This document shows, piece after piece, positions 14,683 through 22,847 of a DNA stretch of 30,325 nt (the stretch's first letter is position 1; every line of letters starts with the position of its first letter). The position numbers were made by a program, and so were the translations under genes. The DNA comes from Zwartia sp. (GTDB lineage: Bacteria; Pseudomonadota; Gammaproteobacteria; Burkholderiales; Burkholderiaceae_B). The DNA is taken from positions 1-30,325 of the forward strand of contig JAURZO010000122.1 in assembly GCA_030653405.1 (NCBI GenBank). Direction: 5' to 3'. A model generated the notes under the pieces. It saw nothing but the letters and a program-made list of their open reading frames with translations, ran no database searches and had not been told where the DNA came from.

Positions 14683-15573
14683 ATGTCGGAATGGCTCCTC
14701 GCAATTTACAACTTTGCTTTCGCGCCCTTTGTTGATTATGGATTTATGCGTCGCGCGTTGATTGCTTGCGCGGCGATTGGTCTGGCCTGCGGTCCGATTG
14801 GAACAATACTCGTTTTACGGCGCATGAGTCTTGCGGGCGATGCGATTGCGCACGCCGTACTTCCGGGTGCTGCGGTGGGTTTTATTTTTTTTGGTCTTTC
14901 GCTGCCAGCGATGACGCTTGGTAGTTTTGTGGCGGCGGCATTGATGGCGCTTGTTGCGAGTTTTGTCACGCGCTGGACGAGTCAAAAAGAGGATGCAAGC
15001 TTTGCGTCTTTTTATTTGATTGCACTCGCTCTCGGAGTGCTATTGATTTCGACCGCAGGTAGCAAGGTTGATCTGCTTCATTTTCTTTTTGGTAGCGTAC
15101 TGGCGATCGATACCGAGTCGCTTTTGATGATTGCGGGCGCCTCGACGGTTTCTATTCTGGTTCTCAGTTTCATCTGGCGACCACTCATGCTTGAGTGTTT
15201 CGATCCAGGTTTTCTGCGTTCAGTCGGCGGTCGTGGCGCGTGGGTGCATCAGATTTTTATGATGATTGTGGTGCTGACGCTTGTCTCCGCATTTCAGGCG
15301 CTCGGCACACTCATGGCAGTGGGGCTTTTGATGCTGCCTGCCACCGCAGCAAGGTTCTGGTGCTATGGCGTAATCGCCCGCTCGTTGCTTGCCGCCGCGT
15401 TCGGCGCCTTGAGTGGTGTCTTAGGTCTCTTAGTCTCCTATCACGCTAATTTCCCTTCGGGCCCTTCCATCGTATTGGTGGCAGGCGTTTTTTATCTGGC
15501 ATCTCTGTGTCTGGGTTCGCGCGATAGTTTCCGATTGATCTTGTTTCCTACCCCGCAGCATAAGGAGTCTTGA
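14683..15573 (+). CDS. aztB: Zinc/metal ABC transporter permease (AztB/ZnuB-like)
   Basis: Integral membrane subunit of the ABC-3 family (ZnuB, MntB, TroC), 296 residues with about eight to nine hydrophobic helices. RRMSLAGDAIAHAVLPGAAVGF near residue 48 (first part of a longer motif) is the family signature and includes the contact loop for the ATPase. ATG 14683 is chosen because a purine-rich AGGGGGG tract lies about seven bases upstream; upstream TTG 14644 would run deep into the ATPase gene. It starts three bases after the ATPase stop and ends with a one-base TGATG overlap with the binding protein gene. It should form the zinc channel as a dimer. Confidence 0.9.
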   Translation: MSEWLLAIYNFAFAPFVDYGFMRRALIACAAIGLACGPIGTILVLRRMSLAGDAIAHAVLPGAAVGFIFFGLSLPAMTLGSFVAAALMALVASFVTRWTSQKEDASFASFYLIALALGVLLISTAGSKVDLLHFLFGSVLAIDTESLLMIAGASTVSILVLSFIWRPLMLECFDPGFLRSVGGRGAWVHQIFMMIVVLTLVSAFQALGTLMAVGLLMLPATAARFWCYGVIARSLLAAAFGALSGVLGLLVSYHANFPSGPSIVLVAGVFYLASLCLGSRDSFRLILFPTPQHKES

Positions 15574-16508
15574 TGAACCAACCCTTTTTAATCAAAGCAC
15601 GAGTGTTTCTAGCAGCGGTGCTGCTTAGTTTAGGCTTGCCAGCATTGGCGAGTGAGCCCCTCCCCGTTGTCGCCAGTTTTTCAATTTTGGCGGATATGGT
15701 TCGTCAGGTGGGTGGTCCGCATGTGCAGGTCACGAGCCTGGTTGGTCCTAACTCAGATGCGCATGTTTTCGATCCAACGCCAGCGGATGCGCGTCGATTA
15801 GCGGAGGCAAAACTTGTCGTGGTCAATGGACTGGGATTTGAGGGTTGGTTAAACAGACTGGTCAAGTCCTCAGGTTATCGTGGTCCGGTCATTGTCGCGA
15901 GTAAAGGGGTCAAATCCATCCCGATGCCTGAAAAAAATAAGCACGATGGACACAGCCATTCACACAGTTCAGCGGACCCTCATGCCTGGCAAAATCTCAG
16001 CAACGCCAAGCGTTATGTTGAAAATATTAAAGTCGCTTTGACGCAGGCGATGCCGGCACAAGCCGCGACTTTTGAGGCACGCGCTACGGATTACCTCAAG
16101 CAGATCGATGCCTTGGATAAGAGCACACGGTCGCGTATTGGAGCCGTGGCGCCCGAGCGTCGTCGGGTGATTACTTCACATGATGCCTTCGGATATTTTG
16201 CTGCAGCATATGGTGTGAGGTTCTATCCCTTGCAAGGTCTCTCGACGGGTAGCGAGGCGTCCGCAGCAGATGTGGCTCGCACCGTGAATGAGATTAAAAA
16301 GAATAAAGTGACAGCAATTTTTGCGGAAAACATTTCAGATCCACGCGTACTGGAGCGGGTTGCGCGCGATAGTGGGGCAGCGGTGGGTGGAACACTTTAT
16401 GCGGATGCGCTTTCCTTGCCAGGCACACAGGCAGATACCTATCTGAAAATGTTTGAGCACAATGTTTCGACGATTGTGACAGGGATTTCGGCTACGCCAA
16501 AACCCTGA
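15573..16508 (+). CDS. aztC: Zinc/metal ABC transporter substrate-binding protein (AztC/ZnuA-like)
   Basis: Periplasmic zinc-binding protein of cluster A-I, 311 residues. A signal peptide covers residues 1-27 (AAVLLSLGLPALAS). Predicted metal ligands His64 (SDAHVFDPT), His137 (ADPHAWQN), His203 (TSHDAFGYF) and Asp278 (LYADALS) match the three-His plus Asp set and spacing of AztC/ZnuA. A short His loop (HDGHSHSH, residues 124-131) before the second ligand is a zinc-protein trait, much shorter than in E. coli ZnuA. AGGAG sits five bases before ATG 15573, which overlaps the permease stop. The azt chaperone gene aztD is not present in the window; the small His-rich protein may take a related role. 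Confidence 0.9.
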   Translation: MNQPFLIKARVFLAAVLLSLGLPALASEPLPVVASFSILADMVRQVGGPHVQVTSLVGPNSDAHVFDPTPADARRLAEAKLVVVNGLGFEGWLNRLVKSSGYRGPVIVASKGVKSIPMPEKNKHDGHSHSHSSADPHAWQNLSNAKRYVENIKVALTQAMPAQAATFEARATDYLKQIDALDKSTRSRIGAVAPERRRVITSHDAFGYFAAAYGVRFYPLQGLSTGSEASAADVARTVNEIKKNKVTAIFAENISDPRVLERVARDSGAAVGGTLYADALSLPGTQADTYLKMFEHNVSTIVTGISATPKP

Positions 16509-16560
16509 GTATTCGCTGATTTCTTCTGGCTGAATTGACAGTAATTCGTTATTCGCCCAT

Positions 16561-16604
16561 AATCGCTGCAAATAAGAATCATTCTTGTTTGCAGCGATTT
16601 TTTT
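16561..16604 (+). terminator. Rho-independent terminator with Fur-box-like core
   Basis: AATCGCTGCAAA (16561-16572) pairs perfectly with TTTGCAGCGATT (16588-16599), followed by a T-run through 16604. It lies 52 bases after the zinc binding protein stop, so it should end the zinc operon. The 15 bases inside the stem, TAAGAATCATTCTTG, are themselves a 7-1-7 dyad like a Fur box and extend the hairpin almost to the loop. Confidence 0.75.
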
Positions 16605-16605
16605 A

Positions 16606-16639
16606 TAGTGAATTTTTATAATCACTGTTTGTAGTGATT
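16606..16639. repeat. AGTGA/TCACT inverted repeat cluster
   Basis: AATCACT (16620-16626) and AGTGATT (16633-16639) are perfect seven-base arms around a six-base spacer, and another AGTGA lies at 16607-16611. The cluster sits between the terminator and the haem promoter. A second operator or a minor hairpin is possible; nothing decides it. Confidence 0.3.
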
Positions 16640-16689
16640 GCCCTGTTCATTTCCTTCATTGATTGTGTTTTGAGTGTTTAGTTTCATGT

Positions 16690-16718
16690 TTGTGTCGATC
16701 CTCACCTGTATATATAAA
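16690..16718 (+). promoter_or_regulatory. Predicted sigma-70 promoter of the haem operon
   Basis: TTGTGT at 16690-16695 and TATAAA at 16713-16718 are 17 bases apart, a good sigma-70 layout, 58 bases upstream of the receptor start. The -10 lies inside the left arm of the 33-bp palindrome, so a bound repressor would block it. Confidence 0.5.
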
Positions 16719-16745
16719 TACGAATCATTTCGATTCGTATTTATA
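16713..16745. promoter_or_regulatory. 33-bp palindrome, putative Fur operator
   Basis: TATAAATACGAAT (16713-16725) and ATTCGTATTTATA (16733-16745) are perfect 13-base inverted arms with a seven-base spacer. The site overlaps the predicted -10 and ends 30 bases before the receptor ATG. Haem uptake operons of this type are repressed by iron-Fur in related bacteria; a Fur site is inferred, although the core departs from the GATAAT consensus. Confidence 0.6.
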
Positions 16746-16775
16746 GAATGACTTAGGTATTTGCCACTTTCCAAC

Positions 16776-19016
16776 ATGAAACTGAATATGAACAACTCTC
16801 AACTTGCTCTCCTCTTCCTGACGGGTACCGCCCTTTATGGGGGAGAAGCCCTTTCCCAAACTAAAAACACCAGCGAGCCACCCGAGCAACAGGTTGCTCA
16901 AACATTTCAGGCGATCACAATCATGGGTGAGGACGAGTCGCAGCAGACGCCTTGGGCCACTGAGACGGATCGTAAAAAGCTTGATGCACTGCAAATCCAA
17001 AATTGGTCTCAGTTCGGGAGTCGTGCCGAGCCTGGGATTAATTTCAACAATACAAATAAGAGTGTGAACATCCGAGGGCTCGATCAGAGCCGTGTAGTCA
17101 CAAGGGTTGATGGTATTCGTCAGTCATACCTGACAGATATCCGAGGTGTGAATGGTGGTGTTCGTGGTGGCTTGAGTGCCATCGACTTCAATTCACTTTC
17201 GTCGATCGATATTGTGAGAGGTGCAGACTCGAGTACGGTCGGCTCGGGTGCGTTCGGTGGGGTGGTAGATGTGCGGACTCTTGAGCCAGGCGATTTGCTG
17301 AGCAATGGAAAAAATATCGGCTTCATGGCCAAAACGGGCTACTACAGTGTTGATCAAAGCTGGCTCCTCAACAGCGCGGTTGCCGGGCAGCTTGATAATG
17401 GTTTGCTGTGGTTGCTACAAGCAGGCGTGCAGCTCGGCAAGGAAACGATGAATCAGGGCACACAGGGCGGTTACGGACCGATGCGTACGGAGCCCAATCC
17501 TGACAACTACACTCAGCAAAACTATCAGCTCAAGCTTCAAAAGAAATTCGATGGTGGACACAAGCTCGGATTAGTCGGCTCATACTTTGATCGTACCGAC
17601 AAGATCACCGATCTGACAGCGAGTCCTATTAGTTATATGCCCGGGCAAAGCAAGGTGACAGACGAAACCTTACGCCAGAGTCTGGCGCTTAATTATGCGT
17701 GGGCAGCCTCCAATGACAAATCCCTTATTGACAGCATTGCGACTCAGGCCTACTGGCAGGAGGTGAGGTTATCGAGTGATCTCAATGCTCTGCGCAAAAC
17801 CATGCCGATCGGTGCATACCAGCGCGACAATTCGATGCAAGAGACCAGCTACGGTGTGGATTTTCAGGCAAAAAAGCGACTCAAAGGTGATGTCTCGCAG
17901 CTTTGGGAAATCGGGGGGGAGTGGTACGCCACCGATCTAAAGCAATACGCTGGAGGCAAGGATAACTGCCCGACGTTTTATAGCCCAAGGTCAGCGTGCG
18001 CCTTTTTTCACGTCAATCAAACCGATGTGCCACAGACAACTGGAAATAAGTACGGACTATGGCTACAAAATACAGTTGGCTTCGCGGGTAATACATTCTC
18101 GCTGACACCAGGTGTACGGTATGACTATTACAACTACAACCCTTCCTCTGCGAGTGGCTATCAAGGTAACCCTACTGCAACAACGTTTAGCGCCAATAGT
18201 AGCGATGCGTGGTCGCCTAAGTTGCTTGCGACGTGGGCGCCCACGAAAAGCCTGAGTCTTTTCGCACAATACGCACTGTCGTTCAATGCGCCGACCGCGA
18301 CACAGCTTTACAGTCGTTTCGGGTCGATTGGCACCTACCTCGTCTCCGGCAATCCGACGCTTAAGCCTGAGCATGGGCGTGGCTGGGAGCTGGGCACTAA
18401 ATATGACGACGACGCGGTGAGCGGTAGCCTCACTTTTTTTGATAATCGCTATAGCAACTTTATCGAATCGGTCAATTTGCCCGGTACGCGTCAGTATCCC
18501 TATTTTATTCAGACGTACCAAAATCTGGAGGACGTCCGAATTTATGGACTCGAGGCGCGTGGTGAATGGCGCATCGATCGGGGCTGGAGGCTGTTTGGCT
18601 CGTTGGCATGGACGGTGGGCACCGATCAAAGCACTGGACGTTCGCTCAATTCAGTCGCGCCCTTACAGGGCATTCTAGGGATAGGGTATTCCCAGCCACA
18701 GTGGGGTGCGACCGCACAAATATCGGGTGCGGCTGCCCGCACCAAAGTTTCAAACCCAACGCCCACGCTCGCTAAGCCCTTCAGCGACTTCAAGGCACCA
18801 GGATACGGGATTGTAGATCTCACTGCCTATTGGCGACCTGCCAACCTTAAGGGCGTCAGTGTGCAGGCTGGCATCTTTAACGTTTTCAATAAAACGTACT
18901 GGAACGCGCTGGATGTTCCAACAGCAACAGACGCGGTGCAAGCTGGCAGGTTGACGGCGGGTGCCTATACGCAGCCCGGACGTAATGTCGCGCTCTCACT
19001 GACCTATCAGTATTAA
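16776..19016 (+). CDS. hmuR: TonB-dependent haem receptor (HmuR/BhuR/PhuR-like)
   Basis: Outer-membrane receptor of 746 residues from ATG 16776. A signal peptide covers about residues 1-27. The plug domain holds VNIRGLDQSRVVTRVDGIRQ near residue 97 and SIDIVRGADSSTVGSGAFGG near residue 143. The barrel carries the haem-receptor box as FNAPTATQLY (residue 503) and GNPTLKPE (525), and ends in LTYQY with a terminal aromatic. Haem uptake is supported by the downstream hmuSTUV genes. Odd points: the chain has only three histidines (262, 412, 533), none in the plug and none between the two box parts, and a loop has Cys398 and Cys408 likely in a disulfide. PhuR uses one Tyr ligand, so Tyr512 or Tyr521 could replace histidine. 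No clear ribosome site; ATG 16788 is an alternative. Confidence 0.9.
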   Translation: MKLNMNNSQLALLFLTGTALYGGEALSQTKNTSEPPEQQVAQTFQAITIMGEDESQQTPWATETDRKKLDALQIQNWSQFGSRAEPGINFNNTNKSVNIRGLDQSRVVTRVDGIRQSYLTDIRGVNGGVRGGLSAIDFNSLSSIDIVRGADSSTVGSGAFGGVVDVRTLEPGDLLSNGKNIGFMAKTGYYSVDQSWLLNSAVAGQLDNGLLWLLQAGVQLGKETMNQGTQGGYGPMRTEPNPDNYTQQNYQLKLQKKFDGGHKLGLVGSYFDRTDKITDLTASPISYMPGQSKVTDETLRQSLALNYAWAASNDKSLIDSIATQAYWQEVRLSSDLNALRKTMPIGAYQRDNSMQETSYGVDFQAKKRLKGDVSQLWEIGGEWYATDLKQYAGGKDNCPTFYSPRSACAFFHVNQTDVPQTTGNKYGLWLQNTVGFAGNTFSLTPGVRYDYYNYNPSSASGYQGNPTATTFSANSSDAWSPKLLATWAPTKSLSLFAQYALSFNAPTATQLYSRFGSIGTYLVSGNPTLKPEHGRGWELGTKYDDDAVSGSLTFFDNRYSNFIESVNLPGTRQYPYFIQTYQNLEDVRIYGLEARGEWRIDRGWRLFGSLAWTVGTDQSTGRSLNSVAPLQGILGIGYSQPQWGATAQISGAAARTKVSNPTPTLAKPFSDFKAPGYGIVDLTAYWRPANLKGVSVQAGIFNVFNKTYWNALDVPTATDAVQAGRLTAGAYTQPGRNVALSLTYQY

Positions 19017-19029
19017 TTGTGAGGATTCT

Positions 19030-20109
19030 ATGTTTGAAATGATCGATATGCCAATCGCTGAACAGGGTAGCCCCGAGTACCAGAGCCAAGCCTCATCGGT
19101 ACGTGAGCGTTACGAGACACTCAGCGCTGAACAGAAGGCGCAGCGCGCAAGAGAGATTGCAGCGCTACTCGGGATTTCAGAGGCGCAGTGGGTGTCAGCC
19201 AACTGCCCTCCCATTCGGAGCGTGCGACTACGCGGCACACCGCAGGCGATTTTTAAAGAGATAAGAAAGCTAGGTCGTGTGATGGCGCTGACGCGTAATG
19301 ACAGTTGCGTGCACGAACGACACGGCGAGTATCTCAACGTTCAGGCTGATGGGCCAGTGGGATTGGTTTTAGGCCCGGATATTGATTTGCGTGCCTTCTT
19401 TGGTCATTGGAAAGACATCTTTGCCGTCGAAGAAGGACATCGTTTGAGCTTGCAGTTTTTTGATGAAGAAGGCCGGGCAGTTCATAAAATTTATTGCACA
19501 GAGGAGACTGACACTTCAAGTTATTTAACGCTCGTGCAGGACTTTGCAGATGTGCATGCCTGGTCTGAGAACGTTTTAATACCTAGGCAAAGCGTGCCTG
19601 ACACGGTCAGTGATGTTGAGCATTTTCGACAGACTTGGCTTGCCATGGCGGATACGCATGATTTTTTTGGAATGCTCAAGAGATTTCAGGTCAGTCGAGT
19701 TGGCGCACTTCGTCATGCCGGCACTGACTTGGCACAAAGCGTGCCTGTCATCTCAATCGAGGCGATGCTGCATCGTGTCGCGCTGTCAGAAACAGAGATT
19801 ATGTGCTTCGTGAGCAATCGCGGCATGATCCAAATCCACACCGGTGCAGTTAAAAATATTGTGCGTCGCGGTCCTTGGCTCAATGTTCTGGATTCCACGT
19901 TCAACTTGCATCTCAACACCGCAGCGGTCAAGCAAGCTTGGGTCGTCAATAAGCCGACCGTCGATGGATGGGTCACCTCCCTGGAGGTGTTTGATGACAA
20001 GGATGAGATGATTGTGCAGTTTTTTGGGGCGAGAAAGCCTGGTCATCCTGAGTTGACGGCTTGGCGCAAACAGCTCGTATCTCTGTGCGCGGAACCTTTG
20101 TTAGGCTGA
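19030..20109 (+). CDS. hmuS: Hemin-degrading/haem-trafficking factor (HemS/HmuS/PhuS-like)
   Basis: Cytoplasmic haem protein of 359 residues with the two tandem HemS/ChuS domains (about residues 30-175 and 205-355). It receives haem from the ABC importer and degrades it or passes it to haem oxygenase. The pattern TRNDSCVHERHGEYLNV, near residue 88, and the second-repeat VSNRGMIQIHTGAVKNI show the internal duplication. His210 in ADTHDFFGMLKRF corresponds to the haem ligand His209 of PhuS. GAGG lies seven bases upstream of ATG 19030, and the gene follows the receptor by 13 bases. The product has the usual family length. Confidence 0.92.
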   Translation: MFEMIDMPIAEQGSPEYQSQASSVRERYETLSAEQKAQRAREIAALLGISEAQWVSANCPPIRSVRLRGTPQAIFKEIRKLGRVMALTRNDSCVHERHGEYLNVQADGPVGLVLGPDIDLRAFFGHWKDIFAVEEGHRLSLQFFDEEGRAVHKIYCTEETDTSSYLTLVQDFADVHAWSENVLIPRQSVPDTVSDVEHFRQTWLAMADTHDFFGMLKRFQVSRVGALRHAGTDLAQSVPVISIEAMLHRVALSETEIMCFVSNRGMIQIHTGAVKNIVRRGPWLNVLDSTFNLHLNTAAVKQAWVVNKPTVDGWVTSLEVFDDKDEMIVQFFGARKPGHPELTAWRKQLVSLCAEPLLG

Positions 20110-20116
20110 TGGAGGC

Positions 20117-20965
20117 ATGATGGAAAAGCCAAGCATTTTTGCGATTGTATTGCTGATCAAACTGATGTTTGGTTTTTCCGGCGCGGCAGCTCAATCGTCC
20201 AGAGTGATCACTCTTGGTGGGAGCGTGACGGAAATTGTGTATGCCTTGGGAAGCGCGCAGCAACTAGTCGGAGTAGATCAGTCAAGCTTGTATCCTCTCG
20301 CAGCTCAGCAATTGCCTAGTGTTGGATACTACAGACGATTGCCCGTCGAAGGCGTCGCATCCCTTAAGCCCACAATGGTGATTGCCTCTGAGCATGCGGG
20401 GCCTCCGCAGGTTATTGAGCAATTACGTGCCTTGCAGATCCATGTTGTCCGTGTCTCTGACTCGCCTACGCTTACATCCCTGCAGCAACGCGTGAGGGAA
20501 ATTGCGCGTGCGCTAGATCAGGTCTCCCAAGGTGAGGTTTTGCTTCAAGATTTTGACCAGGCACTTAAGCGAGCCAAGGCGGTTGGTGTCACGCCGCTCA
20601 AGGCAGTCACTGTTGTGATGCGCGGCGGCAAGTTACTGGGAGCAGGGCGCGGCACAGCTGCCGGCGTCATCTTGGAGGAGGCGGGCCTCACCAATGCCCT
20701 TTCTATCCATGAAAGCTATCGTCCTTTGTCCGCAGAAGCAATGAGTGCGCTTGCCCCTGAGGTCATCATTGTGACGCGTAGTACCGTTGAGTCGCTCGGA
20801 AGCTTGCAAGCACTCAAGGACTCTCCAATCCTGAAGTACACGCCAGCAGTGACAAATGATCGGATCCTTGTGCTTGATGATTTGCTTGCGCAGGGATTTG
20901 GTTTGCGCCTGCCACAAGCCGTGCACGATATTCGTCAGGAGCTGAGTCGTGCAGACACCCAATAG
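20117..20965 (+). CDS. hmuT: Hemin ABC transporter substrate-binding protein
   Basis: Periplasmic haem-binding protein, 282 residues, of the cluster A-II (BtuF/FhuD) type. The signal peptide spans about residues 1-25 (hydrophobic IFAIVLLIKLMFGF). The mature start, RVITLGGSVTEIVYALG, is typical. Tyr71 in SVGYYRRLPVEGVASL sits at the haem-ligand tyrosine known from PhuT. GGAGG precedes two adjacent ATG codons (20117 and 20120), and the second has the better spacing. The gene starts seven bases after hmuS and its end overlaps hmuU by 17 bases. It delivers haem from the receptor to the HmuUV importer. Confidence 0.92.
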   Translation: MMEKPSIFAIVLLIKLMFGFSGAAAQSSRVITLGGSVTEIVYALGSAQQLVGVDQSSLYPLAAQQLPSVGYYRRLPVEGVASLKPTMVIASEHAGPPQVIEQLRALQIHVVRVSDSPTLTSLQQRVREIARALDQVSQGEVLLQDFDQALKRAKAVGVTPLKAVTVVMRGGKLLGAGRGTAAGVILEEAGLTNALSIHESYRPLSAEAMSALAPEVIIVTRSTVESLGSLQALKDSPILKYTPAVTNDRILVLDDLLAQGFGLRLPQAVHDIRQELSRADTQ

Positions 20966-21968
20966 CCACATGTTTGCCAAACCACTGAGCTTGACGGCTC
21001 CATCCGGCCTGTTGTTGTTGTCTTTCGCATTATTGGCGGCCATCACGTGGGCGCTGATGAGTGGCGCCTTTCAAATTAAAGCGATGGATATGCTCGGCTG
21101 GATGCTAGGCAGCCAACTCGATGAAGTCTCACGCAATGTATTACTTAATATTCGGGCGCCACGTGTATTGCTCGGTGTCATCACTGGGGCGGTTCTGGGT
21201 ATGGCAGGCGCGGTGATGCAAGCCTTATTTCGTAATCCACTGGCCGAACCCGGTTTGGTGGGGCTGTCTGCGGGTGCGAGTCTGGGTGCAGTACTTGCAA
21301 TTGTACTGACGGGAGGCAGTCTCCTATTAATCGGCGGATTCGCATTTCTAGGAGGGTTGACCGCAACTTTTCTTGCCTATTTTCTTGGTAAAAAGTCCTC
21401 TCATCAAGCTGGTTTGTTGCTAGCGGGGATTGCTATTAATTCAATCATCGTTGGTGTCATGGGTGTGATCATCATTCATGCAAACGACGCGCAACTTAGA
21501 GATCTGACCTTTTGGAATATGGGGAGTCTGGCGTCTGCGGACTGGACGATACTTGCGTGGCTCACGCCGTGGTCGCTTGCACTGATGACATGTTTATTGA
21601 TGCAGTGGCGAGCACTGAACGCGCTGCTGCTTGGTGAACGTGAAGCCTATCATTTGGGTTTTCATCCTTCGAGATTACGCTGGCAATTAATCACACTCGT
21701 CGCTTTGGCGGTGGGCCCCGTTGTTGCGGTCACAGGAGGCATTGGTTTTGTCGGACTTGTGATCCCACATCTGGTCAGACTATGGTTGGGTGCGGATCAT
21801 CGCTGGGTGTTGCCTGCATCAGGCATCGCTGGTGCGATTGCGCTCACCTTGGCCGATTGGCTTGGACGTATAGTAATGGCGCCTTCCGAGCTGCCCATTG
21901 GGTTAGTGACGTGTTTGTTAGGCGGGCCCTTTTTCATCTGGCTTTTACTCAGAGGGCAGCGCACATGA
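20949..21968 (+). CDS. hmuU: Hemin ABC transporter permease (FecCD family)
   Basis: Inner-membrane haem permease of the FecCD/BtuC family, 339 residues and about ten helices. Family patterns are RAPRVLLGVITGAVLGMAG near residue 54, MQALFRNPLAEPGLVGLSAG near residue 81, and GGIGFVGLVIPHLVRL near residue 256, which includes the loop that contacts the ATPase. GTG 20949 is taken as start because AGGAG lies seven bases upstream; ATG 20970 has no ribosome site. The stop overlaps the hmuV start in ATGA. With HmuV it forms the importer driven by ATP. Confidence 0.92.
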   Translation: MQTPNSHMFAKPLSLTAPSGLLLLSFALLAAITWALMSGAFQIKAMDMLGWMLGSQLDEVSRNVLLNIRAPRVLLGVITGAVLGMAGAVMQALFRNPLAEPGLVGLSAGASLGAVLAIVLTGGSLLLIGGFAFLGGLTATFLAYFLGKKSSHQAGLLLAGIAINSIIVGVMGVIIIHANDAQLRDLTFWNMGSLASADWTILAWLTPWSLALMTCLLMQWRALNALLLGEREAYHLGFHPSRLRWQLITLVALAVGPVVAVTGGIGFVGLVIPHLVRLWLGADHRWVLPASGIAGAIALTLADWLGRIVMAPSELPIGLVTCLLGGPFFIWLLLRGQRT

Positions 21969-22771
21969 CCGATGCAGGTCGTATCTTGAGTCTGCAGGAG
22001 GTCACGGTTTTTCGTGGTCGACGTTGCGTGATTCCATCCCTTAGCCTGAACATACAACCAGGAAATATTTTGGGCGTACTGGGTCCAAATGGAGCTGGGA
22101 AAACATCACTTCTGACTGCTTGCACAGGTGAGTTGCCATTGGGTGCTGGCGTGATTCGGTATGGTGAAATGATACTCAATCCAAATCACGCAGCGTGCCT
22201 CGCACGCACAAGGGCAGTGTTGCCGCAGCAGAGCCAGCTGGCCTTCAATTTGCCTGTTGATCAAATCATTCGTATTGGAGCCTATCCCTTTCCAGAAATA
22301 TCCCCCACTCAAATCAACTTCTGGTTCGAGAAGGTCGTTGCATCTGTCGACCTAGAGAGGCTTGTGTACAAGCCTTATGATGCCTTGTCGGGCGGTGAGC
22401 AGCAGCGCGTTCAGTTTGCCCGTGTGATTCTTCAAACGCACGCGATTGCACATACCAAAGGGCATGCTTATCTTTTTCTTGACGAGCCGACTGCCAGTCT
22501 TGACTTGCGGCATCAAGGGCGACTCTTTCAAACCATTCAGCAATTGGCAAACAGCCAGACAGTCAGTGTTTTCGTTGTGCTGCATGATTTAAATATGGCT
22601 GCTCGCTGGTGCGATACCATTTTGTTGCTTTCTCCCGACCAGGGTGCATTATTTGGAAAAACAGCTGATATTCTGACCGAAGAAACGCTCGGAAACGTGT
22701 ATGGTGTTGACATGTATATTCAGTCACATCCATTGCGGCCTGAGGAGCTTTTGATTTTGTCGGATGTCTAA
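21965..22771 (+). CDS. hmuV: Hemin ABC transporter ATP-binding protein
   Basis: ATPase of the haem importer, 268 residues from ATG 21965, which overlaps the hmuU stop by four bases. Walker A is GPNGAGKT near residue 43, the Q-loop is in AVLPQQSQLAF, the signature is LSGGEQQRV, Walker B is LFLDEPTASLD and the switch histidine is in VLHDLNMAARWCD. A longer reading frame extends upstream inside hmuU to 21782, but that part is the antiframe of the permease and lacks ABC features. The gene overlaps the next one by eight bases if the first ATG of that gene is used. Confidence 0.93.
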   Translation: MTDAGRILSLQEVTVFRGRRCVIPSLSLNIQPGNILGVLGPNGAGKTSLLTACTGELPLGAGVIRYGEMILNPNHAACLARTRAVLPQQSQLAFNLPVDQIIRIGAYPFPEISPTQINFWFEKVVASVDLERLVYKPYDALSGGEQQRVQFARVILQTHAIAHTKGHAYLFLDEPTASLDLRHQGRLFQTIQQLANSQTVSVFVVLHDLNMAARWCDTILLLSPDQGALFGKTADILTEETLGNVYGVDMYIQSHPLRPEELLILSDV

Positions 22772-22847
22772 GTCTGAATCAAACTCAACTGATTCTGTTT
22801 CCTGCCTGTGGTTGAATTTTAAAAATCAGAGCGAGGCGACCATTTTC

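Noticed and set aside
16686..16751. 21-codon frame beginning MFVSIL across the haem promoter
   Set aside because: It runs through the predicted promoter and palindrome, has no ribosome site, and is explained by chance.
18063..18629. 188-residue minus-strand frame inside the haem receptor
   Set aside because: The opposite strand carries intact receptor motifs throughout, and this frame shows no recognisable family features.
21782..21964. 61-residue N-terminal extension of hmuV
   Set aside because: It lies wholly inside hmuU in another frame and lacks ABC features; ATG 21965 makes the usual ATGA overlap.
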